Below are positions 44,341-52,715 of a stretch of 64,000 bases of DNA, piece after piece (positions within the stretch are counted from its first letter, which is position 1; the number at the start of each line of letters is the position of its first letter). The notes beneath the pieces are model-generated. The model saw only the letters and a list, made by a program, of their open reading frames with translations. It was not told where the DNA came from and made no database searches. This DNA comes from Leucobacter zeae (GTDB lineage Bacteria; Actinomycetota; Actinomycetes; Actinomycetales; Microbacteriaceae). A program made the translations under genes and the position numbers. The stretch is taken from positions 487,256 to 551,255 of the forward strand of contig NZ_QYAB01000001.1 in NCBI RefSeq assembly GCF_016758175.1. Direction: 5' to 3'.

Positions 44341-45242
44341 TGCCCGCCACCGATCCGACGCCCACGCCCGCCGAGGTGCACTCGCCCCTGCCCAGTGCCG
44401 ATCACTCGCCCCTGCTCGCCGTCGAGAACCTCGTGCTCACGGTCGTCGACCCGGATTCCGGCGCCGAGACCGAGATCCTGCACGGCAACACCTTCGCGCT
44501 CGCCCCGGGCGAGGCGCTCGGACTCGTCGGCGAGTCGGGCTCGGGCAAGTCGATGACCATCAAGTGCATCCTCGGCATCGAGCCGGGAGGCGCGCGCGTC
44601 GAGGGGCGCATCGCGCTTGACGGCACCGATCTGCTGAGCGCCACGGGGGAGGAGCTGCGCCGGATCCGCGCGAACGATCTCGCGATCATCGCGCAGAATC
44701 CGCACGGCGCCCTCAACCCGGTGCTGCCGGTCGGCCGGTTCCTCATCGAGGGGATGAGCGACGCCCGCTCGCTGAGCCGCGCCGATGCCGAGCGGCGCGC
44801 CCTCGAGCTGCTGCGAGAGGTCGGGATCGCCGACGCCGAGCGCGTCATGCGGTCGTATCCGCACCAGCTCTCGGGCGGCATGCTGCAGCGCGTCGTGATC
44901 GCGGGAGCGATCTCGGGGCGGCCGAAGCTGCTGTTCGCCGATGAGCCGACGACGGCGCTCGACGTCACCACGCAAGCCGAGGTCGTCGCGATCCTCGACG
45001 AGATGCGGCGCGAGCACGGGCTCTCCATGATCTTCGTCACCCACGACCTCGACCTCGCGGCCGCCGTCTGCGATCGCCTCGCGGTCATGAAGGACGGCGA
45101 GATCCTCGAGATCGGCACGCCGGAGGAGATCCGGGATCGTCCGGAGACCGAGTACACCCGGGCGCTCATGGCGGCCCGGCCGATGCTGTACCCCGAGGGC
45201 CATCCCGGGCCCGACGCGATCGAGACGGAGGGACGGGCATGA
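44340..45242 (+). CDS. Peptide-type ABC ATPase, DppD-like
   Basis: The 300-residue ATPase has Walker A GESGSGKSM, Q-loop AIIAQNPHGALNP, signature LSGGMLQRVVIAGAIS, Walker B LLFADEPTTALDVTTQ and switch His in VTHDLDLAA. The C-terminal region is short and lacks the Cys-rich iron-sulfur site of some DppD proteins. It overlaps the next ATPase gene by ATGA. Confidence 0.9.
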   Translation: MPATDPTPTPAEVHSPLPSADHSPLLAVENLVLTVVDPDSGAETEILHGNTFALAPGEALGLVGESGSGKSMTIKCILGIEPGGARVEGRIALDGTDLLSATGEELRRIRANDLAIIAQNPHGALNPVLPVGRFLIEGMSDARSLSRADAERRALELLREVGIADAERVMRSYPHQLSGGMLQRVVIAGAISGRPKLLFADEPTTALDVTTQAEVVAILDEMRREHGLSMIFVTHDLDLAAAVCDRLAVMKDGEILEIGTPEEIRDRPETEYTRALMAARPMLYPEGHPGPDAIETEGRA

Positions 45243-46081
45243 GCGACGCACCCATCATCCAGGCGCAGCACCTCAAGCGCACGTTCCACCTCGGCCGCGG
45301 GGCGAGCGTCGCCGCGCTCGACGACGTCTCGTGCGAGCTGCGCGAGGGCACCTGCCTCGCAGTCGTGGGGGAATCGGGATCGGGCAAGTCCACCCTCGCT
45401 CGGGTGATCGTGGGGCTCGAGTCCGCCGATTCGGGCACCGTGCGCATCGCGGGCACCGACGTGAAACCGACTACGGCACGACGTCAGCTGCGCGAACGGG
45501 CGAAGCTCGTGCAGATGGTGTTCCAGGATCCCCAGGGATCGCTGAACCGGTCGCTCCCGGTCGCCGCCACGATCGACGAGATGCTGCAGGCGCACCGCCC
45601 CGACCTCGACCGGGCGGGCAGACGGGCGCGCACCCTCGAGCTCTTCCACGAGGTCGGGCTGACCGAGCGCCACGCCGACGCGAAGCCCGCCGCGCTCTCC
45701 GGCGGGCAGAAGCAGCGCGTCGCGATCGCGCGCGCCCTCGCCGCCGAACCGAAGATCATCGTGCTCGACGAGGCCGTCTCGGCGCTCGACGTGTCGGTGC
45801 AGGCCCAGGTGCTCGCGCTGCTGAAGCAGCTGCGCGCAGAACACGGTCTGTCGTACCTCTTCATCACGCACGACCTCTCGGTCGTCCGCGACATCGCCGA
45901 TGACGTGGTCGTGATGCGGAAAGGCCGCATCATCGAGCGCGGCACGGTCGGCGAGGTGCTCGACGCGCCCGTCGATCCCTACACCAAACTGCTCATCGCC
46001 TCGGCGCCGCGGCCCGGTTGGAAGCCCCGCAGGGGCCTCCGGGACGCCCTGCTCGGCGAGGCGCAGGCGACCGACGCCTGA
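45239..46081 (+). CDS. Peptide-type ABC ATPase, DppF-like
   Basis: The 280-residue ATPase shows Walker A GESGSGKST, Q-loop MVFQDPQGSLNRSL, signature LSGGQKQRVAIARALA, Walker B IIVLDEAVSALDVSVQ (Ala in place of the usual Pro) and switch His in THDLSVV. It is the second ATPase of the heterodimer and the last gene before a strong terminator. Confidence 0.9.
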   Translation: MSDAPIIQAQHLKRTFHLGRGASVAALDDVSCELREGTCLAVVGESGSGKSTLARVIVGLESADSGTVRIAGTDVKPTTARRQLRERAKLVQMVFQDPQGSLNRSLPVAATIDEMLQAHRPDLDRAGRRARTLELFHEVGLTERHADAKPAALSGGQKQRVAIARALAAEPKIIVLDEAVSALDVSVQAQVLALLKQLRAEHGLSYLFITHDLSVVRDIADDVVVMRKGRIIERGTVGEVLDAPVDPYTKLLIASAPRPGWKPRRGLRDALLGEAQATDA

Positions 46082-46090
46082 CCCGTTCAC

Positions 46091-46135
46091 CGCGCCCGTC
46101 CCGTCGCCCGTTCGCGGGCGTCCGGGACGGGCGCG
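46091..46135 (+). terminator. Nested hairpin after the ABC operon
   Basis: A 12-bp outer stem (CGCGCCCGTCCC with GGGACGGGCGCG) encloses a 6-bp stem with a TTCG loop (CGCCCG/CGGGCG). It lies 9 nt after the DppF-like stop and 33 nt before the C45-type gene, so read-through into that gene may be partial. Confidence 0.8.
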
Positions 46136-46168
46136 CCGCTCCACCCGCACTCCTACAGAAAGCCGCAC

Positions 46169-47233
46169 ATGATCGAGAACACCTCACGCCTCCACCTCGA
46201 GATCTCGGGGGCGACGCCGCGCGAGCTCGGCCGCGCCCGAGGCGCCGCCCTCCGGGGCACGCTCGCGGACGCGTACGCGAAGTACGCCGAGCTCTTTCGG
46301 GTGCTCGGGGTCGACGAGGCCGCCGAGCGTGCGGGGACCGCGTCGGTGCTCGAGGCGCTCGCCGGCTGGCGCCCGGGTCTCGTCGAGGAGCTCGAGGGCA
46401 TCGCCGAGGGGTCGGGCCTCGAGGTCGCGCAGGTCGTGGCGCTCAACGCGCGCACCGAGATCATCGCGCTGGGCGGCGCGGCGTCGAGCGAGTGCTCGAC
46501 CCTCACCGCCGACATCGACGGGCGGCGTCTCGGCGTGCAGACCTGGGACTGGCACGTCGAGCTCGACGAATTCTGGCACACGCACGACGTCGCTGGCCCA
46601 GGACTGCGCTACGCCGGCCTGACGGAGCAGGGCATCCTCTCGAAGATCGGCGTCAACGAGGCCGGCCTCGCGCTGCACTTCAACATCCTCGGCCACCGCG
46701 CGGACGGCCCGACGGGGGTGCCCATGCACGTCCTGTCGAGCGTCGTGCTGTCGGAGTGCCGCTCGGTAGAGGAGGCGATCGCGCTCATCCGCGAGGCCCC
46801 GATCGCCTCGTCCTCGGCGTTCACGATGCTCGACGCGACCCGAGCGGTCTCCGTCGAGATGAGCCCGGCAGGGGTGTACGTGATCGAGGAGGTCGAGGGA
46901 TCGGTGCAGCGCACGAACCACTTCCAGCACGGCACCCCGCTCGCCGAGCAGAAGTCCGAGGTCTACGAGCCCGACTCCACGGCCCGCCTCGAGCTCGTGC
47001 GCGAGCGGCTCGCCGGCGGCCTGCCGGCCGACGCCGCGGCGATGGTCGAGGTGCTCGTCTCGGGCGAGGGGCAGCCGCCGCTCACCTGCCACGCCGACAT
47101 GTCGAAGGGGTACGGCGAGCGGTGGGCGACGCTCGCCACGATCGTCACGGAGCCCGAGGCCCGCACGATCCGGATCCTCGACGGCATGCCGACCGACGCG
47201 GCGACCGGCGAGTGGCGCGTGCTGACCGTCTGA
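46169..47233 (+). CDS. C45-family autoproteolytic acyltransferase/hydrolase
   Basis: The 354-residue protein matches the acyl-CoA:6-aminopenicillanic acid acyltransferase-like NTN-hydrolase family: LGRARGAALRG, LNARTEIIALGG, the probable nucleophile Cys109 in SSECSTLTAD, GVQTWDWHVEL, KIGVNEAGLALHFNIL and TNHFQHG. The mature chain would begin at Cys109 after self-cleavage. Such enzymes cleave or form N-acyl bonds. There is no signal peptide. It follows the LacI-controlled ABC importer by 87 bp, so it may process the imported compound. Confidence 0.85.
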   Translation: MIENTSRLHLEISGATPRELGRARGAALRGTLADAYAKYAELFRVLGVDEAAERAGTASVLEALAGWRPGLVEELEGIAEGSGLEVAQVVALNARTEIIALGGAASSECSTLTADIDGRRLGVQTWDWHVELDEFWHTHDVAGPGLRYAGLTEQGILSKIGVNEAGLALHFNILGHRADGPTGVPMHVLSSVVLSECRSVEEAIALIREAPIASSSAFTMLDATRAVSVEMSPAGVYVIEEVEGSVQRTNHFQHGTPLAEQKSEVYEPDSTARLELVRERLAGGLPADAAAMVEVLVSGEGQPPLTCHADMSKGYGERWATLATIVTEPEARTIRILDGMPTDAATGEWRVLTV

Positions 47234-47284
47234 CCCATCCCGGCGCGGCGCGCACTCGATCCCGTGCCCGTGTCGACGGAGACC

Positions 47285-47791
47285 CTACGCGGATGCGGCG
47301 ACGCCGGTCCCGTCGTGGGCGTAGGCCTTCCCGAGATACACGAACTGGACCTGGTGCACGTCGAACCTCTTCCCTTGGGTGAGGAAGGTCACCGGCTCCT
47401 CGGACGTCTGGAGGGCTCGTGCGAACTGCCACGCTCCGTATTCGCCCTGGCGGGACTCGACGAAGAGCTTCGTCCTGGCCGGGATGGAGGGGATCCGGAT
47501 CCGGTTGTCCGTCGAGTAGTTGTTCCCCGGGCAGATGAGTTCGACCGTATGCACAGGGGACGGCAGCGAGTTCTCGACGAGCACGCCCCACTTCGCGTCC
47601 CCATCGGCCTCAGAGGTCTTCATCCAGCGGGCCTGGACTCCGATCCGCACCTCGCTGTCGGCGAGCTGCTGCCGTTCGCGCCGGTCCGTCCGCCTCACGA
47701 TGAACGTGCCGAGCGCAGCCGCTGCGGAGGCCGCCATCAGCCAGTTCGGGATCGTCTCGCTCCAGACGTACAGTGCGGTTTCGGGGGTCAT
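47285..47791 (-). CDS. Small membrane-anchored protein of unknown function
   Basis: The 168-residue protein starts at ATG 47791 with AGGAA upstream. One membrane helix lies at about 10-32 (IPNWLMAASAAAALGTFIV), then a charged stretch (RRTDRRERQQLADSEVRIG) and a beta-rich soluble domain with WGVLVENSLPSPVHTVELICPG. It resembles the many short actinobacterial proteins with one helix and an outside or cytosolic Ig-like domain, but I recognise no named family. It converges with the C45-type gene 51 bp away. Its codon use is less G+C-biased than its neighbours. Confidence 0.65.
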   Translation of the reverse strand: MTPETALYVWSETIPNWLMAASAAAALGTFIVRRTDRRERQQLADSEVRIGVQARWMKTSEADGDAKWGVLVENSLPSPVHTVELICPGNNYSTDNRIRIPSIPARTKLFVESRQGEYGAWQFARALQTSEEPVTFLTQGKRFDVHQVQFVYLGKAYAHDGTGVAASA

Positions 47792-48022
47792 GCGGAGTTC
47801 CTATCGATCGAATCGGGTCCCCACCCTCGCAGCCTCAGCCTCGCTGAACTCGGACCGGGAGCTGATTCGTGCGGTCGGGGATCCGGCTTCGGTGAGACGG
47901 TTGCCGACTCTTTCTTCTCACCGACGCCGGATCTCTCACCGACGGCGAATCCTCACCGGTGCCGGACCCCGGCACCGAAGCCAGACGCCTGACCCTCGTA
48001 CCGGCGCCGGAACGCCGAAGAC

Positions 48023-49087
48023 CTACCCCAGCAGCGCGCGCACGCGCGGGATCACCTCGGTCGCGTAGAGCCCGATCGAGTCCATCAGCTGCGCATGCGG
48101 CATCGTGCCGCTCGCGTACTTGAGGTCGAAGCGATCCGCGCCGAGCGTGCGGACCGTCCGCGCGATCCGCTCGGCGACGGTGTCGGGCGATCCGGCGTAG
48201 AGCGATCCCGCGTCGGCCTCGCGCTCGAACTCGTCGCGGGTCGCCTCGGCCCAGCCGCGCTCGCGGCCGATCCGATTGCGGTTGACCGACCAGTGCGGCC
48301 AGAGCTGGTCGCGCGCCTCTGCATCGGTCGCGGCGACATGGCCGGGGGAGTGCACGCCGAGCGGCATGGCGTCCCTGCCGAGCTCCTCCTGCGTCTGCCG
48401 GTAGAGGTTCGCGAACGGCAGGAACCTGGCGGGGTCGCCGCCGATGATCGCGAGCATCATCGGGATCCCGACCTGCACCGTGCGCAGCACGGAGTGCGGG
48501 CTGCCGCCGACGCCGATCCATGCCCGTACGCCCTCCGGCTGCTCGGTCTTGGGGAAGACCTCCTGCTCGACGAGCGGGGTGCGGTGCCGCCCGGACCACG
48601 TCACGGGTCCCTCGGCGCGCAGCCGGGCGAACAGGTCGAGCTTCTCGGAGAAGAGGGTGTCGTAGTCGGAGAGATCGTAGCCGAAGAGCGGGAAGGACTC
48701 GGTGAAGGAGCCCCGGCCGAGGATCGCCTCGGCGCGGCCCGAGCTGACGGCGTCGAGGGTCGCGAAGCGCTCGTACACGCGCACCGGATCGTCGCTCGAG
48801 AGCACGGTCACGCCGGTGCCGAGCAGGATCCGCTCCGTCTTGCCCGCGATCGCCGCGAGCGCGATCTCGGGCGAGCTCAGCGCGAAGTCGTCGCGGTGGT
48901 GCTCGCCCAGCGTGATGGCGTCCACGCCGAGGCGGTCGGCGAGCGCGGCCTGCTCCACGACGTCGCGGATGACCTGCGCGTGCGAGAGGCGCCGGCCCTC
49001 GGCGTCGCGCGTCACGTCGCCGAAGGTGTCGAGTCCGAGGATGAGCTGGTCTGCGGTCGCGCCCGCGACCGTCCGGGGTGCGTTCAT
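48023..49087 (-). CDS. LLM-class flavin-dependent oxidoreductase
   Basis: The 354-residue protein has the bacterial luciferase-like TIM barrel: ILGLDTFGDV, LGVDAITLGEHHRDDF, ILLGTGVTVLSSDDPVRVYERFATLD, GRAEAILGRGSFTESFPLFGYDL and YAGSPDTVAERIARTVR. Members use reduced FMN or F420 with oxygen or hydride transfer on diverse substrates. The cofactor cannot be settled from these motifs. It is a single gene, downstream of a YrdB gene by 54 bp, preceded by repeats at 47.8-48.0 kb on its 3' side. Confidence 0.88.
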   Translation of the reverse strand: MNAPRTVAGATADQLILGLDTFGDVTRDAEGRRLSHAQVIRDVVEQAALADRLGVDAITLGEHHRDDFALSSPEIALAAIAGKTERILLGTGVTVLSSDDPVRVYERFATLDAVSSGRAEAILGRGSFTESFPLFGYDLSDYDTLFSEKLDLFARLRAEGPVTWSGRHRTPLVEQEVFPKTEQPEGVRAWIGVGGSPHSVLRTVQVGIPMMLAIIGGDPARFLPFANLYRQTQEELGRDAMPLGVHSPGHVAATDAEARDQLWPHWSVNRNRIGRERGWAEATRDEFEREADAGSLYAGSPDTVAERIARTVRTLGADRFDLKYASGTMPHAQLMDSIGLYATEVIPRVRALLG

Positions 49088-49141
49088 GGCCGGGTCAACG
49101 CTCGGGCCGTCCCGCCTATTCCGCGCGCCGGTGCGAGCGGT

Positions 49142-49504
49142 TCACCGGGTGCGCGCGGACGCGATGTAGCCGACGATCGCGGCCCCGACCCCGTAGACGG
49201 CGGGGATCACCCAGAACACGCCCATGAAGAGGAGTGCGGCGACCGCGGCTGCGATCAGCAGCAGCTCGAAGAGCGCCTCGGCGAAGCGGTCGACGTTCAG
49301 CACCGGCCTCGGCGACAGGAAGAGCGCCCAGAGCAGCACCGAGAGGACGAGGAAGCCGATCCCGGTGAGCACACCGGGGAAGGGCAGCGGCCACGCGACG
49401 AAGCCCCACACCGTGACCGTCACGATGGCGACGAGCTGCAGCACGCTCCGGGCGATCTGCAGAGCGGGGGCGGGCGATGCGGGGGAATCGGTGGCGCTGG
49501 TCAC
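49142..49504 (-). CDS. YrdB-family (DUF2568) membrane protein
   Basis: The 120-residue protein has four predicted helices and the family features VWGFVAWPLPFPGVLTGIGF, and RFAEALFELLLIAAAVAAL. The start is GTG 49504. The function of the family is unknown. It diverges from the NfeD-flotillin cluster across 116 bp. Confidence 0.8.
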   Translation of the reverse strand: MTSATDSPASPAPALQIARSVLQLVAIVTVTVWGFVAWPLPFPGVLTGIGFLVLSVLLWALFLSPRPVLNVDRFAEALFELLLIAAAVAALLFMGVFWVIPAVYGVGAAIVGYIASARTR

Positions 49505-49620
49505 CGACCCATTCTACCGGAGCCGCCGGGGCGCCGGCCGCGCGAGATCCGGATCCGGTTCCCAGAACGTCGGCGGCGCTTGGTACGCTCGCTGTACCGG
49601 CCGAACGGAAAGGACCGCGC

Positions 49621-50202
49621 ATGGACGGCGTCATGAACTGGATCGAGCGGCTGCTCGACGGCTCGATGTTCGCCGGAGGCATCTTCCTGGTCATCGGCAT
49701 CGTGGGCGGCGTGCTGCTGCTCGTCTCCCTGCTGCTCGACGGCATCTTCGACGCGTTCGATTTCGGCGACGGCCCGCTCAGCCTCACGACCATCGCGGCG
49801 TTCACCGCGATCTTCGGGTTCACCGCGTTCGCGAGCGTCGGGGCCGGCATGTCGACCCCGGTCGCCGCGGTCGTCGGGGCACTCGCCGGCCTGCTCGGCG
49901 GCATCGCGGCCTGGTGGCTGTCCCGGTTCATCCGCAGCGCGGAGTCGACGACGGCGGTGAGCGGCAGCGATCTCGTGGGCGCCGAAGGGGCCGTCGTCCT
50001 CGCCATCCCCGCCGGGGGCTTGGGCGAAGTGGCGGTCATCCGCAACGGCGAGCGCATCTCCCTATCGGCGACAGCGGAGGAGCCGATCGCCCGCGGGGCG
50101 GCGGTGCGCGTCGTCCGCACCATCACCTCGACCTCGGTCGGCGTCGAACCGATCGCCGCCGCGCCCGCGACGGCTCCGGAGCCGGCACCGGGCACGAACT
50201 GA
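49621..50202 (+). CDS. NfeD-like membrane protein
   Basis: GGAAAGGA precedes ATG 49621. The 193-residue protein has three predicted helices (about 15-110) and then a C-terminal beta domain, SDLVGAEGAVVLAIPAGGLGEVAVIRNGERISLSA, which fits the NfeD OB fold (bacterial partner of flotillins). It ends 38 nt before the flotillin gene, so the two are very likely co-transcribed. It probably helps localise or stabilise the flotillin in ordered membrane domains. Confidence 0.78.
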   Translation: MDGVMNWIERLLDGSMFAGGIFLVIGIVGGVLLLVSLLLDGIFDAFDFGDGPLSLTTIAAFTAIFGFTAFASVGAGMSTPVAAVVGALAGLLGGIAAWWLSRFIRSAESTTAVSGSDLVGAEGAVVLAIPAGGLGEVAVIRNGERISLSATAEEPIARGAAVRVVRTITSTSVGVEPIAAAPATAPEPAPGTN

Positions 50203-50240
50203 TCACCTCGACCACCTGAACACCCCCGAACGGAGACGGA

Positions 50241-51869
50241 ATGTTCCTCGCAAGCCCGGCGATCGTCGGCATCTTCGGCGCGGTCATCGCGCTGGTGCTG
50301 ATCGCGCTCGTCATCATCAAGCGCTACCGCATCGCGAAACCCGATGAGGCGATCATCGTCACCGGAGGCAAGGGCAAGGAGGTGCGGTCGGCCGACGGCA
50401 CGGTCTCTCGCGATCTCTCGGGCCAGAAGGTCGTCACCGGAGGCGGCGTCTTCGTCGTCCCCTTCGTGCAGAAGTCGTACACGATCTCGCTGCGGTCGCG
50501 CCGACTCTCGATCACCACGGAGGCGCAGACCACCGACGGCATCACCATGCAGGCCCAGGCCGTCGCGGTGGTCAAGGTCGGCGGCACCCAGGAGATGATC
50601 CGAGCCGCGGCGCAGCGCTTCCTCTCGAACTCCGACGAGATCGACGAGTCGACGCAGGAGGTGCTGTCGGGCTCGCTCCGCTCGATCATCGGCGGCCTGA
50701 CCGTGCTCCAGATCATCCGCGACCGGGCGGTCGTCGCGCAGAGCGTGCTCGAGGCGGCCGAGGAAGCGCTGACCAAGCAGGGTCTCGTGGTCGACACGCT
50801 GCAGATCCAGGAGATCCGCGACGGCGCCGACTACATCGCCAACATCGGTCGCCCCGAGGCCGCGAAGGTGCGCCAGGCGGCGGATATCGCCGAGACGAAC
50901 GCCTACCAGGCGTCGCAGGAGGCCAAGATCGCCGCCGAGCAGGTGCTCGTCGACCGCAACCGCGAGCTCAAGCTGCGGCAGGCCGCCGTACAGGTCGAGA
51001 CCGACAAGGCGACGGCCCAGGCGTCGGCCGCCGAGCCGCTCGAGCAGGCGATCCAGCAGCAGGCGATCGTCGAGCAGCAGCAGATCACGGCGCAGAAGGA
51101 GGTCGCGCTCCGCACCGAGAAGCTGAACGCCGACGTGCGCGCCGTCGCCGAGGCCGAGGCGTACCGCGTCGAGGCGCTCGCCAAGGCCGACGCGGCAGCA
51201 GCGGTCTCGGCAGCCGAGGGGCGCGCGAAGGCGATCGAGCGCGAGGGCGTCGCGAACCGGGTTGCCCGTATCGCCGCTTCGGAGGCGGTCGAGGCCGAGG
51301 GTCGTGCCGAGGCCGCGGCGCTCGAGGCCAAGGGCATCGCCGAGGCCGCGGCGATCGATGCGCGCGCGCGTGCGCTCGAGACCCAGTCGCAGGCCGTGCT
51401 CGCGCAGGAGCTCATCCAGCTGCTGCCGTCGATCGCGGGCGAGTACGCCAACGCGATCGCCGCGATCGACAACATGACCGTGGTCTCCGCCGACGGCACC
51501 TCGAAGGTCGCAGGCGAGGCCATGGGCAACATCAAGGGCCTGCTCGAGATGGCGCGCGAGACCGTCGGCGTCGACCTCGTCGGCATGCTGAACGGCGTCG
51601 TCACCGGAGGAGCGGCCGGAGCCGCCGCCGGCCGCGCGAGTGCGAACGCTTCGAGCGGGCCGCGCGTCGCCGGTGCGATCGCCGGCTCGGCGGAGCGCGT
51701 CGCGGAGTCGGCGGCGCACGCGGCCGATGCCGCTGCGGAAGCGGCGGCCGGCGCCGCCGACGCGGCCGATGCCGCCGCCTCGGCAGCGACGGATGCCGCC
51801 GCCGGTGCCGACCCGGGCGGAGCGGCGGCGGCCGGCGGCGATCACGCCCAGGTGAACCGGGCAGAATAG
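50241..51869 (+). CDS. Flotillin-family (SPFH/YqiK) membrane scaffold protein
   Basis: The 542-residue protein has an N-terminal membrane segment (IVGIFGAVIALVLIALVII), an SPFH domain (about 35-200: VTGGGVFVVPFVQKSYTISL, ITMQAQAVAVVKVGG), a long Ala/Glu/Gln-rich coiled coil (about 205-390) with flotillin EA repeats, then ELIQLLPSIAGEYANAIAAIDNMTVV and a C-terminal Ala-rich low-complexity tail (about 460-542). Flotillins scaffold membrane microdomains. It sits between the NfeD-like and PH-like genes. Confidence 0.9.
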   Translation: MFLASPAIVGIFGAVIALVLIALVIIKRYRIAKPDEAIIVTGGKGKEVRSADGTVSRDLSGQKVVTGGGVFVVPFVQKSYTISLRSRRLSITTEAQTTDGITMQAQAVAVVKVGGTQEMIRAAAQRFLSNSDEIDESTQEVLSGSLRSIIGGLTVLQIIRDRAVVAQSVLEAAEEALTKQGLVVDTLQIQEIRDGADYIANIGRPEAAKVRQAADIAETNAYQASQEAKIAAEQVLVDRNRELKLRQAAVQVETDKATAQASAAEPLEQAIQQQAIVEQQQITAQKEVALRTEKLNADVRAVAEAEAYRVEALAKADAAAAVSAAEGRAKAIEREGVANRVARIAASEAVEAEGRAEAAALEAKGIAEAAAIDARARALETQSQAVLAQELIQLLPSIAGEYANAIAAIDNMTVVSADGTSKVAGEAMGNIKGLLEMARETVGVDLVGMLNGVVTGGAAGAAAGRASANASSGPRVAGAIAGSAERVAESAAHAADAAAEAAAGAADAADAAASAATDAAAGADPGGAAAAGGDHAQVNRAE

Positions 51870-51873
51870 GGGC

Positions 51874-52455
51874 ATGCCCCACCGGAGCCCGCACTCGCTC
51901 ACGGCCGAGGTCGAGTCAGTGCTCGGCCCGGTCCCGGCGAGCCATGCGCAACCCGAGGTGGTCGTGCTCCGGTTCCGCAGGCACGGCAGGCGGCTCGCGT
52001 TCCCCGCGATCGTGATGATCGCGGTCGCGGGGGCGGCCGGCTACTGGGTCGGTGCGCTGCCGCATGCCTGGATGAACCTGGTCGCGGCCGCCGCCGCCGC
52101 GGCAGTCGGGCTGCTGCTCGGCATCGTCCCGGTCCTCGCCTGGACCGCCAGGCGCACCACCGTGACCACGCGCCGGGTGATCGTGCGCCGCGGCATCCTG
52201 GTGCACCAGCGGAACGAGGTGCCGCTCTCGCGGGTGCGCGAGGTCCGCGCACGGCGCGGACCGATCCAACGGCTCTGGGGGTCCGGCGACATCGAGCTGC
52301 TCCACGGCTCGGAGAGTCTGCGCATCGAGGATGCACCGGGAGCGGTCCGGATCGCCGATGCGCTGAACGACCTCATGGAGCGCAACTATGCTCACGAGGC
52401 GCGTCAGCTGCGCGAGCAGCGCGCGCAGCAGACGCCCTTCGCCGACCTGATCTGA
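51874..52455 (+). CDS. PH-domain membrane protein (bPH_2/DUF304 type)
   Basis: The ATG at 51874 is 5 nt after the flotillin stop. The 193-residue protein has two helices (about 45-95) followed by a PH-like beta domain: RTTVTTRRVIVRRGILVHQRNEVPLSRVREVRARRGPIQRLWGSG is the typical bPH_2 pattern (in part), then IELLHGSESLRIEDAPGAVRIADALNDLM. The family is membrane-bound and of unclear function. Close packing suggests it belongs to the flotillin transcript. Confidence 0.82.
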   Translation: MPHRSPHSLTAEVESVLGPVPASHAQPEVVVLRFRRHGRRLAFPAIVMIAVAGAAGYWVGALPHAWMNLVAAAAAAAVGLLLGIVPVLAWTARRTTVTTRRVIVRRGILVHQRNEVPLSRVREVRARRGPIQRLWGSGDIELLHGSESLRIEDAPGAVRIADALNDLMERNYAHEARQLREQRAQQTPFADLI

Positions 52456-52600
52456 ACCGGCTCGATCCGCGGGCGATCGCCCCGTCCGCGTCGCCGGAAC
52501 GGAGGACACGGTTTCCGCCGCACGGCGCCGGCGACGTATGCTCGAGCGAAGCCGGCCGCTCCCGCGGATCGGCGTCGGGTCCCGGAACTCCGGATCGGCA

Positions 52601-52616
52601 CGATTGCCGGCAATCG
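52601..52616. promoter_or_regulatory. Perfect 16-bp palindrome before the sigma-factor gene
   Basis: CGATTGCCGGCAATCG is its own reverse complement and lies 100 nt before the start at 52716, next to a -10-like CATAGT. It is a candidate operator. Confidence 0.5.
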
Positions 52617-52715
52617 GCGTTCCGGTGGCATAGTGGAGACGTGCGATGCGGGGAGGTATCGGTCAACGGCTCTTCGGAGCGCAGGCTTCCCGGCATCCGG
52701 GGAGGCAGCTCACAC

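Noticed and set aside
49116..51902. A 928-codon open frame opposite the NfeD-flotillin genes
   Set aside because: The plus-strand frames have clear family motifs and starts; the antisense product is low-complexity Arg/Leu/Gly and matches no family.
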